Below, piece after piece: positions 1 through 5,869 of a stretch of DNA of 8,957 bases; the stretch's first letter is position 1; each line of letters opens with the position of its first letter. The stretch covers positions 1 through 8,957 of the forward strand of contig CAMUZD010000050.1 in assembly GCA_947165115.1 (NCBI GenBank), given 5' to 3'. A program made the position numbers and the translations under genes. A model generated the notes under the pieces. That model did no database searches. It was given only the letters and a program-made list of their open reading frames with translations, and had not been told where the DNA came from. This DNA is from an uncultured Clostridia bacterium. GTDB lineage: Bacteria > Bacillota > Clostridia > Oscillospirales > Acutalibacteraceae.

Positions 1-1
1 C

Positions 2-463
2 AAGTGCAACGACGGCGGCGAATTCTGGAGCGCCTTCTGGATTCAGGCAGACAGCCCCTATACTCACGATATTTCAAAGGGCGGCCCCGGCGGCGCGGAG
101 CTCGATATTTTCGAAGCTCCCTACGGCAATAAAAAAGGCTCGCCGCTCTATGATTCAGTAACCCAAACCATCCACTGCAACGGCTACGATGATAACGCCG
201 AAAAAATCGATTCCCGTATGCTCGGCATTTTCAAAGGAAACAATATCTATAACGAATACAACACCTACGGCCTCGAATGGACCGAGGATGAATATATTTT
301 CTATATCAACGGCGTTGAGACCGCCCGTTCTTCCTTCGGAAACGGCGTCTCGCAGGTCGATGAGAGCGTAATCGTTTCGCTCGAAATCCCCGAAGAGATC
401 ACCCACTCAAAAGATTTCACTTCGCAGTTCATCGTCGATTATGTGAGAATCTATCAGAAATAA
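2..463 (+). CDS. GH16 family glycoside hydrolase (beta-glucanase/laminarinase-like), C-terminal part
   Basis: The window opens inside this gene; the start lies upstream and 153 residues are visible. Glycoside hydrolase family 16 enzymes are retaining endo-glucanases or galactanases that cut beta-1,3/1,4-linked polysaccharides, usually outside the cell. The family signature ExDxxE is present as ELDIFE at fragment residues 33-38: Glu33 would be the nucleophile, Asp35 the helper and Glu38 the acid/base. Other GH16 hallmarks are FWSAFWIQ just before it, an HCNG segment after it, YGLEWTEDEYIFYINGVE (the strand where the substrate-facing sheet closes) and the terminal FIVDYVRIYQ. The protein ends right after that last strand, so no binding module follows; any signal peptide or N-terminal domain is outside the window. 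The exact substrate cannot be told from this part. It converges on clpB, with a shared terminator 10 bases downstream. Confidence 0.88.
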   Translation, partial: KCNDGGEFWSAFWIQADSPYTHDISKGGPGGAELDIFEAPYGNKKGSPLYDSVTQTIHCNGYDDNAEKIDSRMLGIFKGNNIYNEYNTYGLEWTEDEYIFYINGVETARSSFGNGVSQVDESVIVSLEIPEEITHSKDFTSQFIVDYVRIYQK

Positions 464-473
464 GAATATGACA

Positions 474-506
474 AAAACCCCTGCGGCGAAAAACCGCAGG
501 GGTTTT
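474..506. terminator. Bidirectional rho-independent terminator between GH16 gene and clpB
   Basis: A perfect 13-bp inverted repeat, arms 474-486 (AAAACCCCTGCGG) and 494-506, with a 7-base loop. It lies between two convergent genes. The A/T ends of the arms give a T-run on either strand: four Ts on plus, five on minus. It should therefore end both the GH16 transcript and the clpB transcript. Confidence 0.9.
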
Positions 507-520
507 ATGATGCGAAAAAA

Positions 521-3100
521 TTATTTTATGCTGCCTGTCAGCTCGCTGCCGTCAAAGTCAATGACAAGCGTTGAGCCCGGGGCGGGATCGTCAGCGATAA
601 TCAGCTTCGCCGCGAGAGTTTCGACTCTTGACTGCAGGAATCTCTTGAGCGGTCTCGCTCCGTAAACGGGATCATAGCCTTCGTCGGCGATGAATTTCTT
701 TGCTTCGGGAGTGATTTCAAGGCCGAGTTGCTTATCCTCAAGACGCTTTCTCAGCGATTCGATAAGCAGGTCGATAATTCCGTCGATATTTTCTCTCGTG
801 AGCGGTTTGTAGAATACTGTCTCGTCGATTCTGTTGAGGAATTCCGGCCTGAACGAATTCTTGAGAAGCATCTGAATCTGTGTTCTCGCGCTCTCCGATA
901 TTTCTCCGTTTTCTATGCCGTCAAGGATTATATCCGAGCCGAGATTTGATGTCATGATGATAATTGTATTCTTGAAATCGACTGTTCTGCCCTGAGAATC
1001 GGTGATTCTGCCGTCATCGAGCACCTGGAGAAGAACATTGAATACATCGGGATGAGCTTTCTCGATTTCGTCAAAGAGCACTACGCTGTATGGCCTTCTG
1101 CGGACCGCTTCGGTCAGCTGACCGCCCTCGTCATATCCGACATATCCCGGAGGCGCGCCGATAAGGCGTGATACGGAGAATTTCTCCATATATTCGCTCA
1201 TATCTATTCTCACCATATTGTGCTCGTCGTCAAATAGAGCCTGAGCGAGCGCCTTCGCGAGCTCGGTTTTGCCCACGCCGGTGGGGCCGAGGAAAAGGAA
1301 TGAGCCTATGGGCTTGCCGGGGTCCTTGATTCCCGCTCTCGAGCGCAGAACCGCCTCGCAGACTTTCTGCACAGCCTCGTCCTGGCCTATTACTCTCTTA
1401 TGAAGAATTCCGTCAAGGTGGAGCAGTTTATCCCTTTCACTCTCAATAAGTTTTGAAACGGGAACTCCGCTCCAGCGGGAGACAATTTTTGCTATTTCCT
1501 CATCGGTGACTTTATCCCTGAGAATTGAATCCGCGCCGCTCTCGGCGTTTTTCTCCTCATCCTCGAGCTGTTTCTGAAGCTCGGGGAGTTTTCCGTATTT
1601 GAGCTGGGCGAGTTTCTCAAGATTATAGTCGTTCTGCGCCTTTTCAATCTGCGCGTTTATATTCTCGATTTCGCTGCGGAGTTCTCTGACTTTGCCGATA
1701 GATTTCTTTTCGTTTTCCCATTTTGCTTTGAGTGAATTGAATTCATCGCGAAGCTGTGCAAGTTCTTCTCTTATCTGCTCAAGATGGTCCACGGAGAGCT
1801 TGTCCGTCTCTTTCTTGAGCGCCTCCTCCTCGATTTCGAGCTGCATTATCTTATGGGAAATCTCGTCGAGCTCGCTCGGCATCGAGTCAATTTCAGTTTT
1901 AATTGTGGCGCACGCCTCATCAACGAGGTCGATTGCCTTATCGGGCAGGAATCTGTCGCTTATATATCTGTCGGAGAGGGTGGCGGCGGCAATCAGCGCG
2001 CTGTCCTGAATCTTTACGCCGTGATAAACCTCATATCTCTCTTTTAGACCTCTGAGAATCGAAATCGTATCCTCAACCGTCGGCTCGTCGATCATGACGG
2101 GCTGGAAACGCCTCTCGAGCGCGGCATCTTTTTCGATATACTGCCTGTATTCATTGAGCGTGGTCGCGCCGATGCAGTGGAGTTCGCCTCTCGCGAGCAT
2201 GGGCTTGAGAATATTGCCCGCATCCATAGCGCCGTCGGTTTTGCCCGCGCCGACTATCAGATGAAGCTCATCGATGAAGAGAATAATCTTGCCGTCGCTC
2301 TTCTGAATTTCGGTCAGCACGGCCTTGAGTCTCTCCTCGAATTCGCCTCTGTATTTTGCGCCCGCGACAAGCGAACCCATATCGAGCGAAAAGAGAGTTC
2401 TGTCCTTTAATCTCTCGGGCACGTCGCCCTTGATAATTCTCTGTGCGAGGCCTTCGGCAATGGCGGTTTTGCCGACACCCGGCTCGCCGATAAGGCAGGG
2501 ATTGTTTTTCGTCTTTCTCGAGAGAATTCTGATTACATTCCTGATTTCCTCATCTCTGCCGATGACCGGGTCGAGCTTCTGCTGCCTCGCCATTTCCGTG
2601 AGGTCTCTGCCGTATTTTTTGAGTGCGTCGTATGTATCCTCGGGATTGTCGCTCTTGACCGAGCCCGAACCCCTGACATTCTTGAGAGCGGTGAGAAATT
2701 TGTTTTCATCAATGCCCGTGCTCCTGAGCAGATTTTTCATATCGGGATCCGCCCTGCGGATAATGCCGAGCATGATGTGCTCGACCGAGATATAGTCGTC
2801 TTTCATTGAATCGGCGGTTTTCTCCGCCTCGTCAAGCGCCGAAACAGCCGGCTGAGAGAAATATGAATCCGCTCCGCTGACCTTCGGCAGAGAATCGATT
2901 TTTGTCTGAAGCGTGCTCAGAAGGGCGGGGGCGCTGATGCCCATGCTCTGGATAAGCGAAGGCACAAGCCCGCCGTCTGCGCTCATGAGCGCATAGAGAA
3001 GGTGGACCTGCTCTATCTGCTGGTTTCCGTGCTCCGCGGCGATACTCTGAGCAGACTGTATCGCCTCAATGCTCTTTTTGGTGAATTTTTCCGCGTTCAT
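521..3100 (-). CDS. clpB: ATP-dependent protein disaggregase ClpB (Hsp100)
   Basis: ClpB is a cytosolic hexameric AAA+ machine that works with DnaK/DnaJ/GrpE to pull aggregated proteins apart after heat or other stress. At 859 residues it has the family's usual full length (about 860). Visible in order: the Clp N domain (about 1-145, two repeats); NBD1 with Walker A GEPGVGKT (205-212), Walker B ILFIDE (273-278) and arginine-finger region ERRF (329-332); a Lys/Glu-rich coiled-coil middle domain (about 405-525), which separates ClpB from ClpA and ClpX; NBD2 with Walker A GPTGVGKT (605-612), pore loop GYVG (652-655), Walker B VVLFDEIE (673-680) and sensor 2 GARPLKR (814-820). No ClpP-binding tripeptide loop is apparent, as expected for a disaggregase. 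The start is set by AAGGGGG (3108-3114) seven bases before ATG. A perfect CIRCE operator lies 117 bases upstream, so HrcA control is predicted. It looks monocistronic. Confidence 0.97.
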   Translation of the reverse strand: MNAEKFTKKSIEAIQSAQSIAAEHGNQQIEQVHLLYALMSADGGLVPSLIQSMGISAPALLSTLQTKIDSLPKVSGADSYFSQPAVSALDEAEKTADSMKDDYISVEHIMLGIIRRADPDMKNLLRSTGIDENKFLTALKNVRGSGSVKSDNPEDTYDALKKYGRDLTEMARQQKLDPVIGRDEEIRNVIRILSRKTKNNPCLIGEPGVGKTAIAEGLAQRIIKGDVPERLKDRTLFSLDMGSLVAGAKYRGEFEERLKAVLTEIQKSDGKIILFIDELHLIVGAGKTDGAMDAGNILKPMLARGELHCIGATTLNEYRQYIEKDAALERRFQPVMIDEPTVEDTISILRGLKERYEVYHGVKIQDSALIAAATLSDRYISDRFLPDKAIDLVDEACATIKTEIDSMPSELDEISHKIMQLEIEEEALKKETDKLSVDHLEQIREELAQLRDEFNSLKAKWENEKKSIGKVRELRSEIENINAQIEKAQNDYNLEKLAQLKYGKLPELQKQLEDEEKNAESGADSILRDKVTDEEIAKIVSRWSGVPVSKLIESERDKLLHLDGILHKRVIGQDEAVQKVCEAVLRSRAGIKDPGKPIGSFLFLGPTGVGKTELAKALAQALFDDEHNMVRIDMSEYMEKFSVSRLIGAPPGYVGYDEGGQLTEAVRRRPYSVVLFDEIEKAHPDVFNVLLQVLDDGRITDSQGRTVDFKNTIIIMTSNLGSDIILDGIENGEISESARTQIQMLLKNSFRPEFLNRIDETVFYKPLTRENIDGIIDLLIESLRKRLEDKQLGLEITPEAKKFIADEGYDPVYGARPLKRFLQSRVETLAAKLIIADDPAPGSTLVIDFDGSELTGSIK

Positions 3101-3107
3101 ACCGTTT

Positions 3108-3114
3108 CCCCCTT
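3108..3114 (-). promoter_or_regulatory. Ribosome binding site of clpB
   Basis: AAGGGGG on the minus strand, seven bases before the clpB ATG at 3098-3100. It supports that start. Confidence 0.75.
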
Positions 3115-3217
3115 ATTCTTTAATTACTGTAAACGCCTTATAATGGAATTCTCTGATTGTATCTTACCCCATGGCTGTGAATAAAAAACGGAGGAACTAT
3201 GAACAAAGTGTAAACAA

Positions 3218-3244
3218 TTAGCACTCCAATAATCAGAGTGCTAA
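3218..3244. promoter_or_regulatory. CIRCE operator (HrcA binding site) upstream of clpB
   Basis: The sequence is TTAGCACTC, nine bases, then GAGTGCTAA: a perfect 9-bp inverted repeat identical to the CIRCE consensus. HrcA binds this element and represses chaperone genes (classically groESL and hrcA-grpE-dnaK) until misfolded protein titrates the GroEL that HrcA needs. Here it sits between the end of the ADP-ribosylglycohydrolase gene and clpB, both on minus, so clpB is the only downstream gene it can serve. A TATAAT hexamer on minus (3271-3276) lies upstream and could be the -10 box, putting CIRCE in the early transcribed region, but no good -35 goes with it. Confidence 0.95.
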
Positions 3245-3270
3245 AATTTAACTATTCAATTGCTTGGCTT

Positions 3271-3276
3271 ATTATA
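3271..3276 (-). promoter_or_regulatory. Possible -10 box of the clpB promoter
   Basis: A perfect TATAAT on the minus strand, about 26 bases upstream of CIRCE and just past the stop of the ADP-ribosylglycohydrolase gene. The hexamer 17 bases further upstream (ATGAAA) is a poor -35, and the only TTGACA nearby is too far away. This is a candidate only; a second weak candidate is TACAAT nearer clpB. Confidence 0.3.
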
Positions 3277-3290
3277 AAAGCGTTTATCCT

Positions 3291-4079
3291 TTATTTCATA
3301 TACTTCTCATTAAACCTGTCAACGATTTCAAGAAGATAATCGTCAAGATATGTTCTCGCTTTTGCAATAATATCATCCGGGATGCCGTAATATGCCTGGG
3401 CAACCGCTCCGGTTATTGCCGCAAGCGTATCGCTGTCGCCTCCTATTGAGATTGCGTTGCGAATCGCGTCTTCAAAATCAGATGATTCAAAGAATGCTTC
3501 AAGTGCCTGGGGCACCGTTTCCTGACATGTTTCGTTAAAACTGTATTTATCCCTGATTTCGTCAAGAGTGAAATCAATTCCATAATAGTATTTACATATA
3601 TATTCTTTTATCTCTTCTTTGCTTTTGCCGTTCTTGGCGAGAAATATTGCAACAGCCGTTGCGCACGCACCCTTGATTCCTTCAAAATGATTATGAGTGC
3701 AAGAAGCTGAGTTATATGCAAGATGAACGGCATCTTCAAGAGATTTCGCGGCAAAGCCACAGGCACTCACGCGCATAGCAGAGCCGTTGCCGTATGAATC
3801 ATAGGGCAACGGCTCATATTGCCTGAGCCACATTCTGAATTTGCCTCCGTAGCCGGCATCAGGGTATTTTCTGCCGAAATATTTCATCTCATCAACAACG
3901 CCCTGTGCAAACAGATAGTAATTCCCCTTGCTGTCAAGCAATGCCTTTCCGATTGCAACGGTCATTACTGTATCGTCAGTGAAAAAGCACTCGGGTTTAA
4001 ACAATTCAAATTCCTTTGTCCGGATATTATTGAACTCATAAATTGAACCCACAATATCTCCTATAATTGCTCCCCACAT
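3291..4079 (-). CDS. ADP-ribosylglycohydrolase family protein (DraG/ARH-like)
   Basis: This 262-residue protein belongs to the ADP-ribosylglycohydrolase fold, whose members remove ADP-ribose from modified proteins or small molecules using two magnesium ions. The metal-binding signatures are intact: GDIVGSIYEF at the N-terminus (7-16), FTDDTVMT (33-40, with Thr34, Asp35 and Asp36), GNGSAMRV (98-104), the THNHFEGIKGA segment (128-138) and GGDSDTLAAITGAVAQAYYG near the C-terminus (213-232, with Asp215 and Asp217). No signal peptide or membrane segment is seen, so it should be cytosolic. The ATG is preceded by GGAGGG (4087-4092) with seven bases between. It is the last gene of a probable three-gene unit with two small genes upstream. 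The substrate is unknown; no ADP-ribosyltransferase gene (DraT- or DarT-like) is visible here, so a toxin-antidote or nitrogenase role is not supported. Base composition is AT-richer than the flanks. Confidence 0.9.
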   Translation of the reverse strand: MWGAIIGDIVGSIYEFNNIRTKEFELFKPECFFTDDTVMTVAIGKALLDSKGNYYLFAQGVVDEMKYFGRKYPDAGYGGKFRMWLRQYEPLPYDSYGNGSAMRVSACGFAAKSLEDAVHLAYNSASCTHNHFEGIKGACATAVAIFLAKNGKSKEEIKEYICKYYYGIDFTLDEIRDKYSFNETCQETVPQALEAFFESSDFEDAIRNAISIGGDSDTLAAITGAVAQAYYGIPDDIIAKARTYLDDYLLEIVDRFNEKYMK

Positions 4080-4130
4080 AGTATTTCCCTCCAGATCAAT
4101 TAGTCAAATCCAAAAGCAAATGCTTTTATA

Positions 4131-4355
4131 TTACAATTTTACTTGCTTTGCTGCCTCTATCATTTCTTCTTCCGTCTTGCATTCGGAGATAGCGGCTAAC
4201 AATTTGTCTGCAAGTTTTTCCTTCTCTTCTTCCTGTAGCCCAGCTATAGGCTGAATTATCTCCAGCTCGGTATTCCCAGATATTTGATTCTTCATAAAAA
4301 ACCTGTGTAGTTGTAGCCGCTTGGATATAGGATAGTTTTCCTGATTCGGCATCAT
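4131..4355 (-). CDS. Small hypothetical protein, possibly the remnant of a frameshifted gene
   Basis: I do not recognise this 74-residue frame. A weak site, AAGGA, lies eight bases before the ATG pair at 4350-4355, which supports it as a gene. Its second half (from about residue 40) looks like a normal Glu/Lys-rich helical protein, with LQEEEKEKLADKLL followed by TEEEMIEAAKQVK. The first half looks less convincing. The overlapping frame that continues in register from the upstream small gene has the more protein-like first-position purine bias over that part. So this is either a real small gene (25 bases after the previous stop, 51 before the ADP-ribosylglycohydrolase) or the tail of a longer gene broken by a stop and a frameshift. 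No signal peptide, membrane segment or known motif is visible. Confidence 0.45.
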   Translation of the reverse strand: MMPNQENYPISKRLQLHRFFMKNQISGNTELEIIQPIAGLQEEEKEKLADKLLAAISECKTEEEMIEAAKQVKL

Positions 4356-4380
4356 CTATCAGTTCCTTATTGTTACTGCC

Positions 4381-4593
4381 TTATTCCTTTCCTGCTATAA
4401 CCCGCAGGCAAATCTGCTCTGCTTCTTCTGCAGTAATATTATCTTTTCTTTCACACAGCAAATCTACAATTCTGTTCATTTCTGCATCCGTTTCAAGCAT
4501 ACAGCATATACCGGTTGATGTTTGTTTATCGATTCCTAAACTTTTCAGCATTCCGATAAAATACGGCATTTGTCGGTCCATATATTCAGACAT
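4381..4593 (-). CDS. Small hypothetical protein, 70 aa
   Basis: This is an unrecognised small, probably alpha-helical cytosolic protein. The start is decided by GGAGG (4602-4606), part of a near-perfect anti-16S match GGAGGTGAT, eight bases before the ATG at 4591-4593. A GTG nine bases further upstream lies inside that site and is rejected as the start. The protein begins MSEYMDRQMPYF. It carries the sort of short helical repeat seen in small clostridial proteins, GIDKQTSTGICCMLETDAEM then ITAEEAEQICLRVI, with three cysteines (two adjacent, in ICCML). No domain can be named. It is the first gene of the small unit leading to the ADP-ribosylglycohydrolase and has a plausible promoter just upstream. 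The same frame stays open for another 84 codons beyond its TAA. Confidence 0.7.
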   Translation of the reverse strand: MSEYMDRQMPYFIGMLKSLGIDKQTSTGICCMLETDAEMNRIVDLLCERKDNITAEEAEQICLRVIAGKE

Positions 4594-4601
4594 TCTTATC
4601 A

Positions 4602-4606
4602 CCTCC
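4602..4606 (-). promoter_or_regulatory. Strong ribosome binding site deciding the start of the 70-aa gene
   Basis: GGAGG within GGAGGTGAT on minus, spaced eight bases from ATG 4591-4593. It overlaps the alternative GTG start, which is therefore unlikely to be used. Confidence 0.8.
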
Positions 4607-4620
4607 GAGATAAGTCTAAC

Positions 4621-4649
4621 ATATTAAAAGTCCGAAAAAACTCCCTCAA
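4621..4649 (-). promoter_or_regulatory. Probable sigma-A promoter of the small-gene/ADP-ribosylglycohydrolase unit
   Basis: On the minus strand TTGAGG (-35, 4644-4649) is followed after exactly 17 bases by TAATAT (-10, 4621-4626). Transcription would begin near 4614, giving a leader of about 20 bases. The -35 box lies inside the terminator that ends the upstream gene, so the two signals share DNA. Confidence 0.5.
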
Positions 4650-4670
4650 AATCAATTTTCGGGAGTTTTT
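4636..4670 (-). terminator. Rho-independent terminator after the acyltransferase gene
   Basis: A perfect 10-bp inverted repeat, arms 4636-4645 and 4661-4670 (GGGAGTTTTT on plus), whose 15-base loop can extend pairing through AAAAT/ATTTT. On minus the stem runs into six Ts. It ends the transcript of the gene at 4750-5664; some activity on the plus strand is possible but no plus-strand gene is present there. Confidence 0.85.
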
Positions 4671-4749
4671 ATAAAATCATCTCGTTTTATATTCTATCGT
4701 TTCAATTATAAACTCTGCCCTTCGACTACCGAGCTTTAATAATGCAGCC

Positions 4750-5664
4750 TTACTTCAGCAGTTTGCCGTCTTTCAGAATAATTATTCCGCAGCCGTAGCC
4801 GGTCTTGTTTCCCGCCATCATCCATTTTTTATATGCGGCGCGTAGCTTCGTATCGGCAGGGCGCTCCTCAAGAGGCAGATCCGAATAATGCCCCCAGATG
4901 CGCCAGTCGTCATTGAAGTTATCCTTTTCCTTCCATTCATATATCTCGAATTCTCTGTAGAATTTCATTATATTTGAATTCGGGTCAAGGAATTCCTCAT
5001 GCTTCGGGAAGAGGAGCCATGAGCCGCAGGTGAGAATCAGATAGCATTTGCGCGTGCGGATATCCTTAAAGAATTCATATGCCTTTTTATATGAATCAGC
5101 CCTGACCTCGTCGGTCAGCGGAACGCCCGAAGAGGGGATATGGAAATTGAGACACTTCTGGCCTTTTCTTATTCTAACGCCCGTTTTCGTCGTGTAATTC
5201 ATCCGGAATTCGCTGTATTCATACTGAAATCTGCCGAGCGCGAATCTGTTCATCCTGAGAAAGCCGTCATTCCAGTCGGCGACGAAGGTGCCGACCTGAT
5301 GCTCGCATTCAATACATTCAACGAGCTTGTATTTAAGGTCCGAGACACCGTCCCAGAAGAGCTCCTCGCTGAGCCCCGCCTTGATATATCTCTTGTGAAG
5401 GAGTTCACAGCAGACCATCAGATAGACCATATCGAGAGTGTAGGGATGAATTCCGTTTTTCTCGGCAAGCTTGTCGATTTTTCTGATATATTTCCACAGC
5501 GGCGCTTTGCCGGACATATATCCGCGCCTGAGTTTCTCAAACTCCGCGCCGAATTCCTTTTCGTTATCAAGGCGCGCGGCGACTGCCTCAAGCACCGGTA
5601 TCGCCTCATCGGGGAAGCCGGTTCTCTTTTCTATTTCTCTGAAATGATCGGATAAATATTTCAT
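4750..5664 (-). CDS. GNAT-like acyltransferase domain protein (NAT_N/GNAT_C family)
   Basis: This 304-residue protein resembles the Firmicutes group annotated as 'acyltransferase domain-containing', with an N-terminal helical NAT_N domain (about 1-130) and a GNAT-like C-terminal domain (about 140-304). Family-like segments that I recognise are LGRFQYE (143-149), the NFHIPSSGVPLTDEV stretch (173-187), CGSWLLFP (213-220), SNIMKFYREFEIYEW (230-244) and the final PADTKLRAAYKKWMMAGNK followed by a Gly-rich strand. The family is largely uncharacterised: transfer of an acyl group from acyl-CoA is inferred from the fold, and the acceptor is unknown. It is probably cytosolic. The ATG is preceded by AAGGA seven bases away, and this site overlaps the TAA that ends the restored frame of the upstream RNase gene, so the two are probably coupled in translation. 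A terminator follows. Confidence 0.72.
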   Translation of the reverse strand: MKYLSDHFREIEKRTGFPDEAIPVLEAVAARLDNEKEFGAEFEKLRRGYMSGKAPLWKYIRKIDKLAEKNGIHPYTLDMVYLMVCCELLHKRYIKAGLSEELFWDGVSDLKYKLVECIECEHQVGTFVADWNDGFLRMNRFALGRFQYEYSEFRMNYTTKTGVRIRKGQKCLNFHIPSSGVPLTDEVRADSYKKAYEFFKDIRTRKCYLILTCGSWLLFPKHEEFLDPNSNIMKFYREFEIYEWKEKDNFNDDWRIWGHYSDLPLEERPADTKLRAAYKKWMMAGNKTGYGCGIIILKDGKLLK

Positions 5665-5673
5665 AAAAATTCC

Positions 5674-5869
5674 TTATTTCTCATATTTGTCGCAGAGATT
5701 GTTGATCTGGTCGGTGAATTTCGCGAGTTCCTTATTTGAACCGCCCTTGAGCGACTCGGCAACTCTTTTCAGGCGGGCGACTGCCGAAAGCAGACGGTCA
5801 AATACATCCTTTGCCCTCTTGGTCGCGAAATCCTTTTTGCCCTCCGCGCGGACGATTCTTGCTTTTTCC
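5674..5869 (-). pseudogene. Out-of-frame C-terminal tail of the beta-CASP RNase
   Basis: This segment continues the RNase reading in the next frame. It encodes ARIVRAEGKKDFATKRAKD and then a Lys/Ala-rich helical stretch ending CDKYEK, 62 residues up to the TAA at 5674-5676. Nothing in it looks like an independent start with its own ribosome site. Joining it to the RNase after DLASGK by dropping one A from the A5 run (5863-5867 on the plus strand as T5) gives a smooth 528-residue protein. The stop then lies nine bases before the acyltransferase ATG, as in a tight operon. Confidence 0.75.

Noticed and set aside
1692..2795. Long plus-strand open frames across clpB
   Set aside because: They are antisense shadows of a highly conserved gene, with Ser/Leu-rich content and no ribosome sites.
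3190..3213. Plus-strand GGAGG-type site followed by a four-codon open frame (ATG at 3199, TAA at 3211) beside CIRCE
   Set aside because: The spacing is good but the peptide is only four residues, no plus-strand promoter or downstream gene goes with it, and the region is the clpB leader on the other strand. Chance is the simpler reading.
3309..3330. TTGACA on minus near the end of the ADP-ribosylglycohydrolase gene as the clpB -35
   Set aside because: It lies in coding sequence (codons for VDRF) and is too far from the TATAAT at 3271-3276; the hexamer at correct spacing is only TATGAA.
4112..4127. Inverted repeat AAAAGC-AAAT-GCTTTT between the small genes and the ADP-ribosylglycohydrolase
   Set aside because: Only six base pairs, mostly A-T, with its T-run inside the stem and no run after it. 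Too weak to call a terminator.
5863..5867. Programmed ribosomal frameshift in the RNase gene
   Set aside because: The needed shift is +1, with no slow or stop codon at the site and no X XXY YYZ heptamer working in that direction. An indel or sequencing error fits better.
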